Below, one piece after another: positions 40,229-49,238 of a DNA stretch of 64,000 bases. The stretch comes from CAYYWP01 sp050176585 (GTDB lineage Bacteria > Desulfobacterota > Binatia > HRBIN30 > CADEER01): positions 29,436-93,435 of the forward strand of contig JBFXHX010000016.1 of the NCBI GenBank assembly GCA_050176585.1, written 5' to 3'. Made by a program: the position numbers and the translations under genes. Position 1 is the first letter of the stretch, and every line of letters starts with the position of its first letter. Below the pieces are notes generated by a model. It saw only the letters and a program-made list of their open reading frames with translations, ran no database searches and was not told where the DNA came from.

Positions 40229-41089
40229 ATGCCGGGGCCCACCTTGATCGTGCACGGCGGCGCCGGCCGCCACGCTGCCGATGCGGAAGCCGCGGCGCGG
40301 GCGGGGTGTGAGCGGGCCGCAGATGCCGGCTGGCGCGTCATGGTCGGCGGCGGCACGGCGGTCGACGCCGTGGTCGCCAGCGTGATCGCGCTCGAAGACG
40401 ATCCGGTGTTCAACGCCGGCATCGGGTCGTGTCTGAACGCCGATGGTGAGGTCGAGATGGACGCGTCCATCATGGACGGCGCGCGCGTCGCCGGCGCCGG
40501 CGTGGGCGTGGTGACGACGGTCCGCAATCCCGTCGCGCTCGCGCGCGCAGTGCTCGAGGACGGCCGTCACGTCCTGATCGCCGGCGCCGGGGCGGAGGCG
40601 CTCGCGCGGCACAGGCAGCTGGCGACGCTCGAGCGCGAGCGCTTCATCACGCCGCAGCAGCGCGCGCGCTGGCTGGCGAATCGCCCACAGGGCGGCGGAA
40701 CGGTCGGCGCGGTGGCGCTCGACCCCGCCGGTCACGTCGCCGCCGCGACCTCCACCGGGGGCTTGCTCGGCAAGCTCCCCGGCCGCATCGGGGACTCGGC
40801 GATCATCGGCGCCGGAACGTATGCGGACGACGCGGCCGGCGCCGCGTCCGCCACCGGACATGGCGAGACGATCATCCTCGCGGGCTTGGCGCGCCAGGCG
40901 GTCGACGGTGTGCGCAGCGGGCGCGATCCGCGCGCGGTCGCCGAACACCTGCTCGGCGAGCTGCAGCGCGCGCAGGCGCCGAGTTGCGGGTTGATTCTCC
41001 TCGACCGCTTCGGTCGCGTCGGCGTGGCGACCACCGCCGAGCACATGCCGGCCGCGATGCGCAGCGCGCGCGCGTCACGCTGCGCTTGA
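40229..41089 (+). CDS. isoaspartyl peptidase/L-asparaginase (plant type)
   Basis: 286 residues. LIVHGGAG near the start and the nucleophile Thr in GGGTVGAVALD (about residue 155) mark an Ntn hydrolase of the isoaspartyl peptidase/type 2 asparaginase family, which self-cleaves before that Thr to give alpha and beta chains. NAGIGSCLNADGEVEMDASIMDG and TSTGGLLGKLPGRIGDS are family blocks. No signal peptide. It could remove isoaspartate from aged peptides. The upstream open frame to 39662 is not part of the gene. Confidence 0.9.
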   Translation: MPGPTLIVHGGAGRHAADAEAAARAGCERAADAGWRVMVGGGTAVDAVVASVIALEDDPVFNAGIGSCLNADGEVEMDASIMDGARVAGAGVGVVTTVRNPVALARAVLEDGRHVLIAGAGAEALARHRQLATLERERFITPQQRARWLANRPQGGGTVGAVALDPAGHVAAATSTGGLLGKLPGRIGDSAIIGAGTYADDAAGAASATGHGETIILAGLARQAVDGVRSGRDPRAVAEHLLGELQRAQAPSCGLILLDRFGRVGVATTAEHMPAAMRSARASRCA

Positions 41090-41190
41090 AGCACTGCGGA
41101 GCGTCTGCTTGTGTTGACTGCGGTGCTGTGCCGCTCACGGCGGGACGGCGCCGTCCCTACAACAGGTCGTGGCGAGGAGGAGAGTCGACG

Positions 41191-41361
41191 ATGGCGAGCA
41201 AGCCGGTGAAAGCGAAGAAGCCCGTCAAAGCAGCGAAAAAATCGGCGCGTGCGCAGTCCGCCAAGCCCAAGCGCAGCGCAGCATCGGCGGCGCGGACCGC
41301 GCCCGGCGCCAAGTACGCGCAATCCGGCGCGCCGTGGTGGAAGCAGTTCCTGCCGAAATGA
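41191..41361 (+). CDS. Lys/Ala-rich small basic protein
   Basis: 56 residues from ATG 41191 (GAGGAGGAGA upstream). Half the residues are Lys, Ala or Ser (MASKPVKAKKPVKAAKKSAR...), ending in AQSGAPWWKQFLPK. The sequence resembles histone H1-like or lysine-rich nucleoid tails but has a distinct aromatic C-terminus. Its stop overlaps the next start (ATGA at 41358), so it is translationally coupled to the secreted protein that follows. Confidence 0.7.
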   Translation: MASKPVKAKKPVKAAKKSARAQSAKPKRSAASAARTAPGAKYAQSGAPWWKQFLPK

Positions 41362-41957
41362 GGCCGGTGCGCCCCGCGCGCGCGCAGCGGTATGCCGGTG
41401 CATTGGCCGCGCTCACCGCGGCGGTCGTGCTGTCGATCGGTGCGTCGGCGCGCAGCAGCGCCACCGTGGTGGTGGCGAAAGACTTCACCGCGCTGTGCGC
41501 GGAGGCCGATCTCGTCTTCGTCGGCACCGTGACCGGCGTCGAGTCGGCGTGGCGGGATGCGAGCAAGCGCAGTATCGAGACGCGCGTCAGCTTCGGCGAT
41601 CTCACCTGGTTGCGCGGGACCGGCGCTGTGAAGGTGACGCTGCGCTTCGCCGGGGGCGAGATGGACGGCGTGCGCGAGGAGATCGCCGGCGTGCCGCGGT
41701 TCTCCGTCGGCGACCGCCGCGTCGTTTTCGCGCGCGACGGCGACTTTCTCAGTCCGGTGGTCGGGTTCGACCAGGGCCTGTTCCGCGTCGTAGACGGCGC
41801 GGCGGGACCGGTCGTGCAAGATGTGGAAGGCAACGCCGTCGTCGGCGTCGGCCGCGCGGCCTTGCAGCGCGGCACGCCCGGTGACCGCGAGCACGCGTTG
41901 CCCCTCGATGTGTTTCTCGACCGGGTGCGCGCACAACTCGAGCAGGATGGCCGATGA
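41358..41957 (+). CDS. exported hypothetical protein
   Basis: 199 residues. Signal peptide (residues about 10-34, ALAALTAAVVLSIGASARSSA), then a beta-rich domain with LVFVGTVTGVESAW, RVSFGDLTWLRGTGAVKVTL, RFSVGDRRVVFARDGDF and VGFDQGLFRVVDG. The pattern (flow of short strands with a VGDRRVVFARD edge) recalls secreted proteins of unknown function found beside matrixin-like proteases in myxobacteria-like genomes. Coupled by ATGA overlaps to the genes on both sides. Confidence 0.75.
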   Translation: MRPVRPARAQRYAGALAALTAAVVLSIGASARSSATVVVAKDFTALCAEADLVFVGTVTGVESAWRDASKRSIETRVSFGDLTWLRGTGAVKVTLRFAGGEMDGVREEIAGVPRFSVGDRRVVFARDGDFLSPVVGFDQGLFRVVDGAAGPVVQDVEGNAVVGVGRAALQRGTPGDREHALPLDVFLDRVRAQLEQDGR

Positions 41958-42715
41958 GCACCGGCGGCGTCGCGTTCGCTGTGTGGGCATGCCTCGCGCT
42001 GGCCGCTCCGGCGGGCGCGTTCGAGTTGTTGCGCGTGCACAACGACCCGTGCGCACGCGATGATCCCCACCTCTTCTGGCCCGAGGACCGCGCTCGCGTG
42101 AACGTATCGCGGCTGCCGGACCCGCTGCGCGGGCTGGCCGATGAAGCCATGCAGCGCTGGAATCTGAGCCTGAGCCGGTTTCGCTTCGGCGTGGGCAGCG
42201 GCGAACCGTGCACGCGCGACGGCGTTGCCACGCTCGAGGTCACGGGCTCCCCTTGCGGGTTGGCCGGCTTCGGGGATGCACTGGCGATCACCCGCAGCGT
42301 CTGGGAACGCAATGGGCGGCTCGTCGATGCGGACGTGGCGTTCAACGCCAACAGCTTCCTCGTGCAGGACAACGCCGCATTCCTGCAGGTGGCCATGCAC
42401 GAGCTCGGGCACGTCCTCGGCCTCGACCACTCGGATGCGTGCGGCGCGGACGGGTCGGGAACGCTCATGCGCGCTCGCCTGGCCGGTCCGCGGCTCGAGG
42501 CGCCGCAAGCGGACGACGTCGCCGGAGCCGAATTTATCTATCCGCGCGGAACCGGAGGCGACGGAACCGTTCCCGACGGTGCGAACAGCTGCGCGGTCGC
42601 GGCCCCCGCCGCGGCGGCATGGCCGGCATGGCCACTCGCCGGAGCGGCGGCGCTGCTCGCCGCGCGCGCGTGCAGACGCCAATTGACGAGGCGCCCGGCA
42701 TCCTCTAGACACTAA
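41954..42715 (+). CDS. matrixin-like metalloprotease with MYXO-CTERM-like tail
   Basis: 253 residues. Signal peptide to about 22, then a metzincin domain with the zinc motif HELGHVLGLDHSD (residues about 150-162: HExxHxxGxxH) and a Met-turn region TLMRARLAG. The C-terminus (SCAVAAP..., WPLAGAAALLAARACRRQ) is a Cys followed by a hydrophobic helix and Arg-rich end, matching MYXO-CTERM-type sorting signals that are processed for surface anchoring. A secreted or surface zinc protease, coupled to the preceding gene. Confidence 0.86.
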   Translation: MSTGGVAFAVWACLALAAPAGAFELLRVHNDPCARDDPHLFWPEDRARVNVSRLPDPLRGLADEAMQRWNLSLSRFRFGVGSGEPCTRDGVATLEVTGSPCGLAGFGDALAITRSVWERNGRLVDADVAFNANSFLVQDNAAFLQVAMHELGHVLGLDHSDACGADGSGTLMRARLAGPRLEAPQADDVAGAEFIYPRGTGGDGTVPDGANSCAVAAPAAAAWPAWPLAGAAALLAARACRRQLTRRPASSRH

Positions 42716-42996
42716 GCCGGGTCGACGGTGGCGGAGCGCTGGTGGTAATCGCGTAACCGCCGCCATGAGGACGTGGTAGCCCGGTTCTGCGCTGGGCACG
42801 TCGTCAAAAGGCGACTGGATCGAACGCTCCCATGGGCTCGGTTCAGTCGCATGCCGTTAACACAGGGGAACTCGGACCAGAGGCGCAAGCCACACGGCGC
42901 GATCGCTCCCGCGAAGGCCGGGTTTCGCGGCGCATCACGCCGGCGGAACCGCGCGGCTGCGAGACCGCGCCAGAAAGCGATAGAGTGAAGGGCGAT

Positions 42997-44781
42997 ATGG
43001 ACGAAAGTCCGACCGCGACGGGCGAGGGGTCGCCCACGCGCGGCAACGGCGAGGCGGGCGCCCCGGCGCCGACTCGGCCGCGCCGCCGGAGGCGCCGGCG
43101 CCGATTCGAAGGACGGCGCGGCGCGGGTGTGGAAACCCGCGAACCGCCAGGTCCGCTCGAGCAGGCCGCGCGCCGGCTCGGCATCGCGCACCTCTATCCC
43201 GAGCAGGATCAGGTGATCAGGCACGCGCTCGCGGGAACGGACGCCCTCGTGGTGCTGCCGACCGGCTTCGGCAAGTCCGCCTGTTACCAGATTCCCTCCA
43301 TGGTGCTTCCGAAGCCGGTGGTCGTGATCTCGCCGCTGCTGGCGTTGCTGCGCGATCAGCACGAAAAGCTCCTCAAACGGAAGATTCCGTGCGTGCGGCT
43401 GGACGGCACGGTGCGCGGCAAAGCGCGCCGCGAGGCCCTCGAGCAGATTACCCGCGGCGGCTCCCTCCTGGTCATGACCACGCCCGAGACACTCGGGTCG
43501 GCCGAAGGGCAGGGGGCATTGTCGACCTGCGGCGTGAGCCTGGCGGCGGTCGACGAAGCGCACTGCATCTCCGAATGGGGTCACGATTTCCGCCCCGCGT
43601 ACCTGCAGATCGGCGAACGCCTCCGCGCGCTCGGGGCCCCGCCCATCCTCGCGCTGACCGCGACCGCGACGGCCAACGTGCGCCAGGACATCGTCCGCTT
43701 TCTCGCCCTGCGCGACCCGGCGATCGTGGCGGGATCGCCGCACCGCGCGAACCTCGCTTTCGAGGTGCTGCACAGCCGCGGCGACGCGCGTCTGCGCGCC
43801 TTAGTGCGTTTCGCGCGCCGCTTGCGCCGGCCGGGCATCATCTACTGCTCGACGACACGCGAGGTCGACAACGTCTATACCGCGCTGCAGATGCTGCGCA
43901 TTCCCGCGCACCGCTATCATGGCAAGATGGCGGCGAACGAGCGCAACCATCAGCAGGAGATGTACATGAAGGCCGGTCGCCGCACCGTCATGGTGGCGAC
44001 CAGCGCTTTCGGCCTCGGGATCGACAAGCCGGATATCCGCTACATCGTCCACTACCAGTCTCCGGCCTCGCTGGAGCAGTACGTACAGGAGGCCGGGCGC
44101 GCCGGGCGCGACGGGCAGAAGTCCAATTGCATCCTGCTGTACGACGAAGACGACCGCGCGATTCACGAGGCGCTGTTGCAGAAGAGCCGGGTGCGCCCGG
44201 ACCAGCTCTACAAGCTCGGCCGCGCGCTGGCGGCGTGGGCGGGCGAACGCCGCGCGCCGACGCTCGAAGCCCTGGCCCTCTCGGCGGGTCAAGGGCCGCG
44301 CATCACCGGAGCGCTGCTGGCGGTGCTCCAAGAAGCCGGGCTCGTGCAGCTCGGCGAAGACGGCTCGATCTCGATCCTGGAGCCGCCCGACTCGGTGGAG
44401 GAACGCTCGCGCAGCTTGGCCGGGCAGTTCGAGACGTTGCGCACCCAGGACGGGCGGCGCATGGAGGCATTGGCCGAGTACGCGCTCACTACCGAGTGCC
44501 GCGCTGTGCTCCTCCGCCGGTATTTCGGCGAGTCCGGTGGCACGCCCTGCGGACTATGCGACGTGTGCCGCGGCCGCCCCGAGCGGCCCTCGAGCTTCTG
44601 GGAGCCGATCACCCAGCCGGAGCGGAAGAAGAAGCGCAAGCGTTCGAATCGGCGCCGCCACAAGAAGAAAGCCGGGCAGGCCGCGGCCCCCGAGGTGTTG
44701 ACCGCGCCCCTCGAGCAAGTCGATCAAGGGGGCGAGGCCCTGCTGCCGATCGACGAGATTGCGCCCCCGGCCGACGACTGA
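42997..44781 (+). CDS. RecQ-family ATP-dependent DNA helicase, variant C-terminus
   Basis: 594 residues. An Arg-rich disordered N-terminus (residues 1-45), then SF2 helicase motifs: VVLPTGFGKSACYQIP (Walker A), LAAVDEAHCISEWGHDF (DEAH), ATATANVRQDI, and TSAFGLGIDKPDIRYIVHYQ plus QEAGRAGRDG. After motif VI comes a winged-helix-like segment and then a Cys cluster (CGLCDVC) like the RecQ zinc module; a standard RQC winged helix after it and an HRDC domain are absent, replaced by a Lys-rich tail (KKKRKRSNRRRHKKK). Unwinds DNA 3'-5'. Start ATG 42997; the frame is open upstream to 42832. Confidence 0.88.
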   Translation: MDESPTATGEGSPTRGNGEAGAPAPTRPRRRRRRRRFEGRRGAGVETREPPGPLEQAARRLGIAHLYPEQDQVIRHALAGTDALVVLPTGFGKSACYQIPSMVLPKPVVVISPLLALLRDQHEKLLKRKIPCVRLDGTVRGKARREALEQITRGGSLLVMTTPETLGSAEGQGALSTCGVSLAAVDEAHCISEWGHDFRPAYLQIGERLRALGAPPILALTATATANVRQDIVRFLALRDPAIVAGSPHRANLAFEVLHSRGDARLRALVRFARRLRRPGIIYCSTTREVDNVYTALQMLRIPAHRYHGKMAANERNHQQEMYMKAGRRTVMVATSAFGLGIDKPDIRYIVHYQSPASLEQYVQEAGRAGRDGQKSNCILLYDEDDRAIHEALLQKSRVRPDQLYKLGRALAAWAGERRAPTLEALALSAGQGPRITGALLAVLQEAGLVQLGEDGSISILEPPDSVEERSRSLAGQFETLRTQDGRRMEALAEYALTTECRAVLLRRYFGESGGTPCGLCDVCRGRPERPSSFWEPITQPERKKKRKRSNRRRHKKKAGQAAAPEVLTAPLEQVDQGGEALLPIDEIAPPADD

Positions 44782-44876
44782 CGGCGCGCGGCGGCTCGGA
44801 CCGGCGAGGCGCCGAGGCCGCGGGCGCATGCGCGGCAGTCATTGCTGCGCGCGCCGGCGCACCACTATGCACGCGC

Positions 44877-46007
44877 ATGCTCGCGGTGCTGGCCGTGGAC
44901 GACGAGCCCGCCAACCAGCGCGCCGTGCGGCGCGCGCTGGCGGATGAGTGCAGGGTCCTGACCGCGGGCTCTGGCGCGGAGGCATTGGCGCTCATGCGCG
45001 ACGAGCCCGTCGCGCTCGTCATCGCCGATCATCGCATGCCGGGGATGACCGGCGCCGCGTTTCTCGCCGAAACCGTCACGCGCTATCCAGCGGTCGTACG
45101 CGTCGTGCTCACCGGCTATCCGGAGGTCGACGTGCTGCTGGATGCGATCAACCGCGGCCACGTGTACCACGTCCTCACCAAGCCGTGGGACGTGCGCGAG
45201 CTGCGGCAAGTGGTCCGCCACGGTCTCGAGCGGTACGCGGCCGCGGCGGAACGCGGGCGGTTGCTCGAAGCGCTGCACCGCGCCTGCGCGCGCGCCCAGC
45301 GCGAAGCCGAGCAAAAGACGCGCTTGCTCACCTTGGCCGCGCACGAGCTCGGCACGCCATTGCACGTGCTCATCAACGCGCTGAGCCTGGTGCGCGAGAG
45401 CGAAGTGCCAGAAGCGGCGGGGCCGTGGTTCGCGATGGCCGAGCGCGCCGCCGAATGGCTCGCCCGCGCCGCCGTGCAGCTCGATACGGGCGCCCGCGTG
45501 GGGCGGCGGCAATTGCTGATTCGCCCGCGGCCGACGCCGCTCGGGCCGCTGGTGCGGCAGATGGTGGAGTCCGTCTGCGCCGCGGCAGCGGAACGATCGC
45601 TGGACATCGCCACGGCCACGGGGGACGCGGACGGCGAGGTCGACCCGCACTGGATCGCGCATGCGGTCACCGCCTTGCTCATCAATGCCGTGCGCTTCAC
45701 GCCCAATGGTGGGCGCGTGCGCGCTGCGGTGCGAGCGTGCGGGGACTGGGCCGAGATCGAGATCGCGGACACCGGCATCGGCATCGCGGCCGATGACCTC
45801 GCGCATATCTTCGAGCCATTTTCGGCGGCCGGGGGAGACCTGTTGTTGCACGGCTCGGGCCGCTTTGCGTTCGGAGCGCGCGGGCTCGGGCTCGGGTTGG
45901 CGGCGGTGCGCGGCATCGCCGAAGCACATGGCGGCGCGGTCTGCGTCGAGAGCACACCCGGGCAGGGCAGCGCCTTCACCCTGCGGGTGCCCGCCATCGC
46001 GCGGTAG
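44877..46007 (+). CDS. response regulator-histidine kinase hybrid (REC-HK)
   Basis: 376 residues, domains in reversed order: an N-terminal REC receiver (VLAVDDEPANQRAV, phospho-acceptor D in LVIADHRMPGMTG, Lys in LTKPWD), then a HisKA helix with H in LAAHELGTPLHVLINAL, then HATPase_c with NAVRFTPNGGRV, DTGIGIA and LGLGLAAVRGIAEAHGG. No membrane segment. The kinase output would be a partner receiver not seen here. Start ATG 44877. This REC-first type often works as a signalling relay in a phosphorelay. Confidence 0.88.
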   Translation: MLAVLAVDDEPANQRAVRRALADECRVLTAGSGAEALALMRDEPVALVIADHRMPGMTGAAFLAETVTRYPAVVRVVLTGYPEVDVLLDAINRGHVYHVLTKPWDVRELRQVVRHGLERYAAAAERGRLLEALHRACARAQREAEQKTRLLTLAAHELGTPLHVLINALSLVRESEVPEAAGPWFAMAERAAEWLARAAVQLDTGARVGRRQLLIRPRPTPLGPLVRQMVESVCAAAAERSLDIATATGDADGEVDPHWIAHAVTALLINAVRFTPNGGRVRAAVRACGDWAEIEIADTGIGIAADDLAHIFEPFSAAGGDLLLHGSGRFAFGARGLGLGLAAVRGIAEAHGGAVCVESTPGQGSAFTLRVPAIAR

Positions 46008-46040
46008 CCCGTGCCGGCTGCACAGCGTACACTGGCGCGC

Positions 46041-46337
46041 ATGAGCTCGGCGGACATCGCACGCGGCGCGGCGGCGGCGCTGCGTTGCGATCACTGCGGG
46101 CGCGCGGTGCGCGGCACGTGTCACACGCGAACCACGTACCAGGTCGACTACTATCGATTGCACAGCGGCCGCGGCGAGCTCTGCTCGGTGCTCGGGGATT
46201 TCGGCCGCGGCCTGACATACATCCGCTTGCTCGAGCAGTACGACATCATCACGTGCGCGCAATGTTACGGTCGGGAAGAGGTGCAGCTTCTGCGCGAGCG
46301 GCGTTTCCATCCCGAGATGGACGCGGGGGAGGTATGA
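46041..46337 (+). CDS. small protein with zinc-ribbon-like Cys pairs
   Basis: 98 residues from ATG 46041 (a GTG at 46011 would add 10). Two Cys pairs, CDHCGRAVRGTCH and TCAQCYG, with a middle segment TTYQVDYYRLHSGRGELCSVL. The pairs look like a zinc ribbon. Its stop overlaps the DUF493 start (ATGA, 46334), so they are one translational unit. Function unknown; a regulatory or RNA-binding partner of the DUF493 protein is a guess. Confidence 0.75.
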   Translation: MSSADIARGAAAALRCDHCGRAVRGTCHTRTTYQVDYYRLHSGRGELCSVLGDFGRGLTYIRLLEQYDIITCAQCYGREEVQLLRERRFHPEMDAGEV

Positions 46338-46600
46338 CGACAGGCGACCAGCTCGCATCACTGCCGGGCGAGTACGTGTTCAAGATTTTCGGCCGCCGGT
46401 CCCCGGAGCTGGTGGAGCGCGTGACCGCCACCATCGCGAAGACGCTGGGCGCCGTCCCGCCCGCCGCGGTTCGCGTGCGCGAATCCAGTCGCGGCCGATA
46501 CGTGAGCATCACGATCGTAGTGTGGGCGGAGAGCCGCGCCCAGCTGGAACGCGTGTACGGGGATCTGCGCGCCGTGCCGGACGTGCTCCTCTACATCTGA
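46334..46600 (+). CDS. DUF493 (YbeD-like) protein
   Basis: 88 residues. The DUF493/YbeD fold is recognised from YVFKIFGRRSPELVERV, the strand SRGRYVSITIVVWAES and the end VYGDLRAVPDVLLYI. It is a small alpha-beta ACT-like domain protein. In enterobacteria YbeD sits near lipB and dacA, and its exact role is unknown. Here it is instead coupled to the zinc-ribbon-like gene. Confidence 0.9.
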   Translation: MTTGDQLASLPGEYVFKIFGRRSPELVERVTATIAKTLGAVPPAAVRVRESSRGRYVSITIVVWAESRAQLERVYGDLRAVPDVLLYI

Positions 46601-46738
46601 TCGGCGCGCTGCGCCGCTGCGCTGCGCGCGATCGTCCGCCGGCCACTGATCGGGCGCAGCCGTCGGGCGGGCGGCCGCAACCGGCGTTGCACGAGCGCAG
46701 ACCAACGGGAATGGGGCGCGCGCGAGGCGCGCTCTCCA

Positions 46739-46767
46739 TTGTCGGTCCAGAACCGCTGGGCTATAAG
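46739..46767 (+). promoter_or_regulatory. candidate promoter of ptsP
   Basis: TTGTCG (46739-46744) and TATAAG (46762-46767, 5 of 6) with 17-nt spacing. The ptsP ATG (46788) is only 20 bp after the -10 and has no Shine-Dalgarno, so the transcript would have a very short leader. Confidence 0.45.
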
Positions 46768-46787
46768 CGGCTATCTCCGCACGCATT

Positions 46788-49202
46788 ATGGAACGCGCAC
46801 TCACCGAGGCGGCGCGCACCCGGCCGAGCCCGCGTCGGCGGGCCGGCGGTCGCGGTCTGCTTTTGCTCGAGGCGATCGGCACGCTGATCGGCGAATCCGG
46901 CGACTTGCGCGGAATTCTGCAGCGCATCGTCGCGTTGGTCGCGGAACGCCTCGACATGGAGGTGTGCTCCATCTACCGCTACGATCCCGCGACCCAGCAG
47001 CTGCACCTGGTGGTCACGCATGGCCTGGCCAACACCTCCGTGAGCGCGGTGAGCATGCGCGTGGACGAGGGCCTCACCGGGTTCGCGATCGAAAAGGGCG
47101 AGCCCGTGATGGCGATCGATGCCCTCGCGCACCCGCGCTACAAGTACTTCCCCGAGACCGGCGAGGAACGGTACCACTCGTTTCTCGGCGTGCCGATCGT
47201 CGATCGGCGCGAAGCGCTCGGGGTGCTGGTGGTGCAGACATCCCGCCGCCGCCGGTTCACCCGCGACGAGGTCCGGTTGATGAAGGCCGTGGCGGTGCCG
47301 GTGGGCGGGCTGCTCACCCAACTGCACTTGCTGCAGAGCCTGGAAAGCAAGGAAGAGGAGCGCCGCGGCTACCAGCAGGGAATGCTGGATGCGCTGAAGA
47401 AGCTGCAGGCGTACGAGCGGACGCAGCTCTCGACCGACGAGACCCGCGCGGAACCGGCGCTGCGCCTGACCGGTGTGGCGGCCGCGCCGGGGTTCGGCAT
47501 CGGCCGCGCGCATCTGCTCGAGCCGGCGGTGAGCTTCGCGAGCGTGCCGGAACGCAAGCGGCGCACGCCGCGCAAGGAGCTGGCGCGCTTCAGCGCCGCC
47601 GTGAAGCAATCCGAGGCGGAGCTGGAGCGGCTGAAGGCGCGCGCGCAGCGGTCGTTTCCGGAGATCGACGCCGCGATCTTCGACGTCCAGCGCCTCATGC
47701 TGACCGACGCGAGCTTCCTCGCGCGCGTCGAGCAGGAGATCCGCGACGGCTCCAGCGCCGAGGCGGCGCTGGAGCGCGTGGTCTCGGCGATGGTGGAGGA
47801 ATTCGAACGGCTCACCGAACCGTACCTTCAGGAGCGCGCCGCGGACATCAAGGACATCGGCCAGCGCGCGCTGCGCAACCTGCTCGGCGTTGCCGAGCGC
47901 GACCGCTCGTTCGCTTCCGCGGTCGTGCTGGTCGCCCCGGAGGTGATGATGTCGGATCTGCTGCTCATCGAGCCGGAGCAGCTGAAGGGCATCGTCATGG
48001 GATCCGGCGGCGCAACCTCCCATGCCTCGATCCTCGCCAAGTCGCTCGAAATCCCCACGGTGGTCGGCCTCGAACGCCTGGAGGAGATCGGCGAGGGCGA
48101 CCACCTCATCGTCGACGGCAATTCGGGCAGCGTCTACGTCCAACCGAGCACGGAAGTGCTGCGCGAGTACGGCCGCCTGCGCGACGAATACGCGGCGTTC
48201 AATCGCGAGCTCGACAGCTTGTGCGTGCTCCCGGCGGTTACGCGGGACGGCTGCCGTGTCATGTTGGGAGCGAACATCGGCCTTCTCGGCGATCTCCCGC
48301 TGGCCCATCGCCACGGGGCGGATCGCATCGGCCTCTACCGCACCGAGATCGCCTTCCTCAGCCACCGCGACTTCCTGGCCGAGGAGGAGCAGGTCGCGCT
48401 CTACCAGCGGGTGGTCGAATCCGCGCAGGGCATCCCGTTGACGGTCCGCACGCTCGACCTCGGCGCCGACAAATACCCGCCCTATCTCCACGTCCCGGAG
48501 GAAGCGAACCCGTTTCTCGGGTGGCGCTCGATCCGCGTGTCGCTCGAGCTCTCGCACGTGTTCAAGACCCAGCTGCGCGCGATCTTGCGCGCGAGCGCGC
48601 ACGGCGGCGTCCGGATTCTCCTGCCGATGATCTCCAGCCTCGAGGAGGTGCGCCGCACGCAGCAGCTGATCGAGGAGGCCAAAGCCGAGTTGCGCCGCGA
48701 AGGCTACGCGTTCGACGAAGCCGTGCCGATCGGCATGATGGTCGAGGTCCCGTCGGCCGTGCAGCTGGCCGACCGCTTCATCCACGAGGTCGACTTCTTC
48801 AGCATCGGCACCAACGACCTGATCCAGTACCTGCTGGCGGTCGACCGCAACAACCGCAAGGTCGCTTCCCTCTATGAGCCGCTTCACCCGGCGGTGTTGC
48901 GCGCCGTCGCCTCCGTGGTGCGCGTCGCCGACGAAGCCGGCAAGCCGGTTTCACTGTGCGGCGAGATGGCGGCCGATCCCGTGTCCACCCTGGTGCTGAT
49001 CGGCATGGGCCTGCGCGACCTCAGCATGAGCGCGTTCTTCATCCCGGTCATCAAACGGCTCATCCGCTCCGTGGACATCGTCGCCGCCGAGCGCGTGTTC
49101 GCGCAAGCGCTCGAGCTCGACACCGTGAAGGATGTCAAACGGCACGTGTTCGAGGAAATGCGCGAGCTCGGCGTGATCGAGCTGATGGAAACCTACCACT
49201 GA
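46788..49202 (+). CDS. ptsP: phosphoenolpyruvate-protein phosphotransferase (EI-Ntr type)
   Basis: 804 residues. An N-terminal GAF domain (about 28-165), then the enzyme I core: HPr-binding domain, phospho-acceptor His in GGATSHASILAKSLEIPTVVG (H412), and a C-terminal PEP-binding TIM barrel (DRIGLYRTEIAFL, LLPMISSLEEV, FSIGTNDLIQYLLAVDRNN). It takes phosphate from PEP to NPr and EIIA-Ntr in the nitrogen PTS regulatory chain. No ptsO, ptsN or rpoN gene is nearby. The gene has a short-leader promoter at 46739. Confidence 0.94.
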   Translation: MERALTEAARTRPSPRRRAGGRGLLLLEAIGTLIGESGDLRGILQRIVALVAERLDMEVCSIYRYDPATQQLHLVVTHGLANTSVSAVSMRVDEGLTGFAIEKGEPVMAIDALAHPRYKYFPETGEERYHSFLGVPIVDRREALGVLVVQTSRRRRFTRDEVRLMKAVAVPVGGLLTQLHLLQSLESKEEERRGYQQGMLDALKKLQAYERTQLSTDETRAEPALRLTGVAAAPGFGIGRAHLLEPAVSFASVPERKRRTPRKELARFSAAVKQSEAELERLKARAQRSFPEIDAAIFDVQRLMLTDASFLARVEQEIRDGSSAEAALERVVSAMVEEFERLTEPYLQERAADIKDIGQRALRNLLGVAERDRSFASAVVLVAPEVMMSDLLLIEPEQLKGIVMGSGGATSHASILAKSLEIPTVVGLERLEEIGEGDHLIVDGNSGSVYVQPSTEVLREYGRLRDEYAAFNRELDSLCVLPAVTRDGCRVMLGANIGLLGDLPLAHRHGADRIGLYRTEIAFLSHRDFLAEEEQVALYQRVVESAQGIPLTVRTLDLGADKYPPYLHVPEEANPFLGWRSIRVSLELSHVFKTQLRAILRASAHGGVRILLPMISSLEEVRRTQQLIEEAKAELRREGYAFDEAVPIGMMVEVPSAVQLADRFIHEVDFFSIGTNDLIQYLLAVDRNNRKVASLYEPLHPAVLRAVASVVRVADEAGKPVSLCGEMAADPVSTLVLIGMGLRDLSMSAFFIPVIKRLIRSVDIVAAERVFAQALELDTVKDVKRHVFEEMRELGVIELMETYH

Positions 49203-49238
49203 GGTAGGGTGTTTGACCGCCAATGGCAGGTGCTGGCT

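Noticed and set aside
42832..42996. Longer N-terminus for the RecQ-like helicase
   Set aside because: No conserved sequence and no ribosome site; the start at 42997 has GTGAAGGGC upstream and precedes the Arg-rich leader.
46761..48887. 708-residue minus-strand frame over ptsP
   Set aside because: Shadow of a clearly recognised plus-strand enzyme I; no domain on the minus strand.
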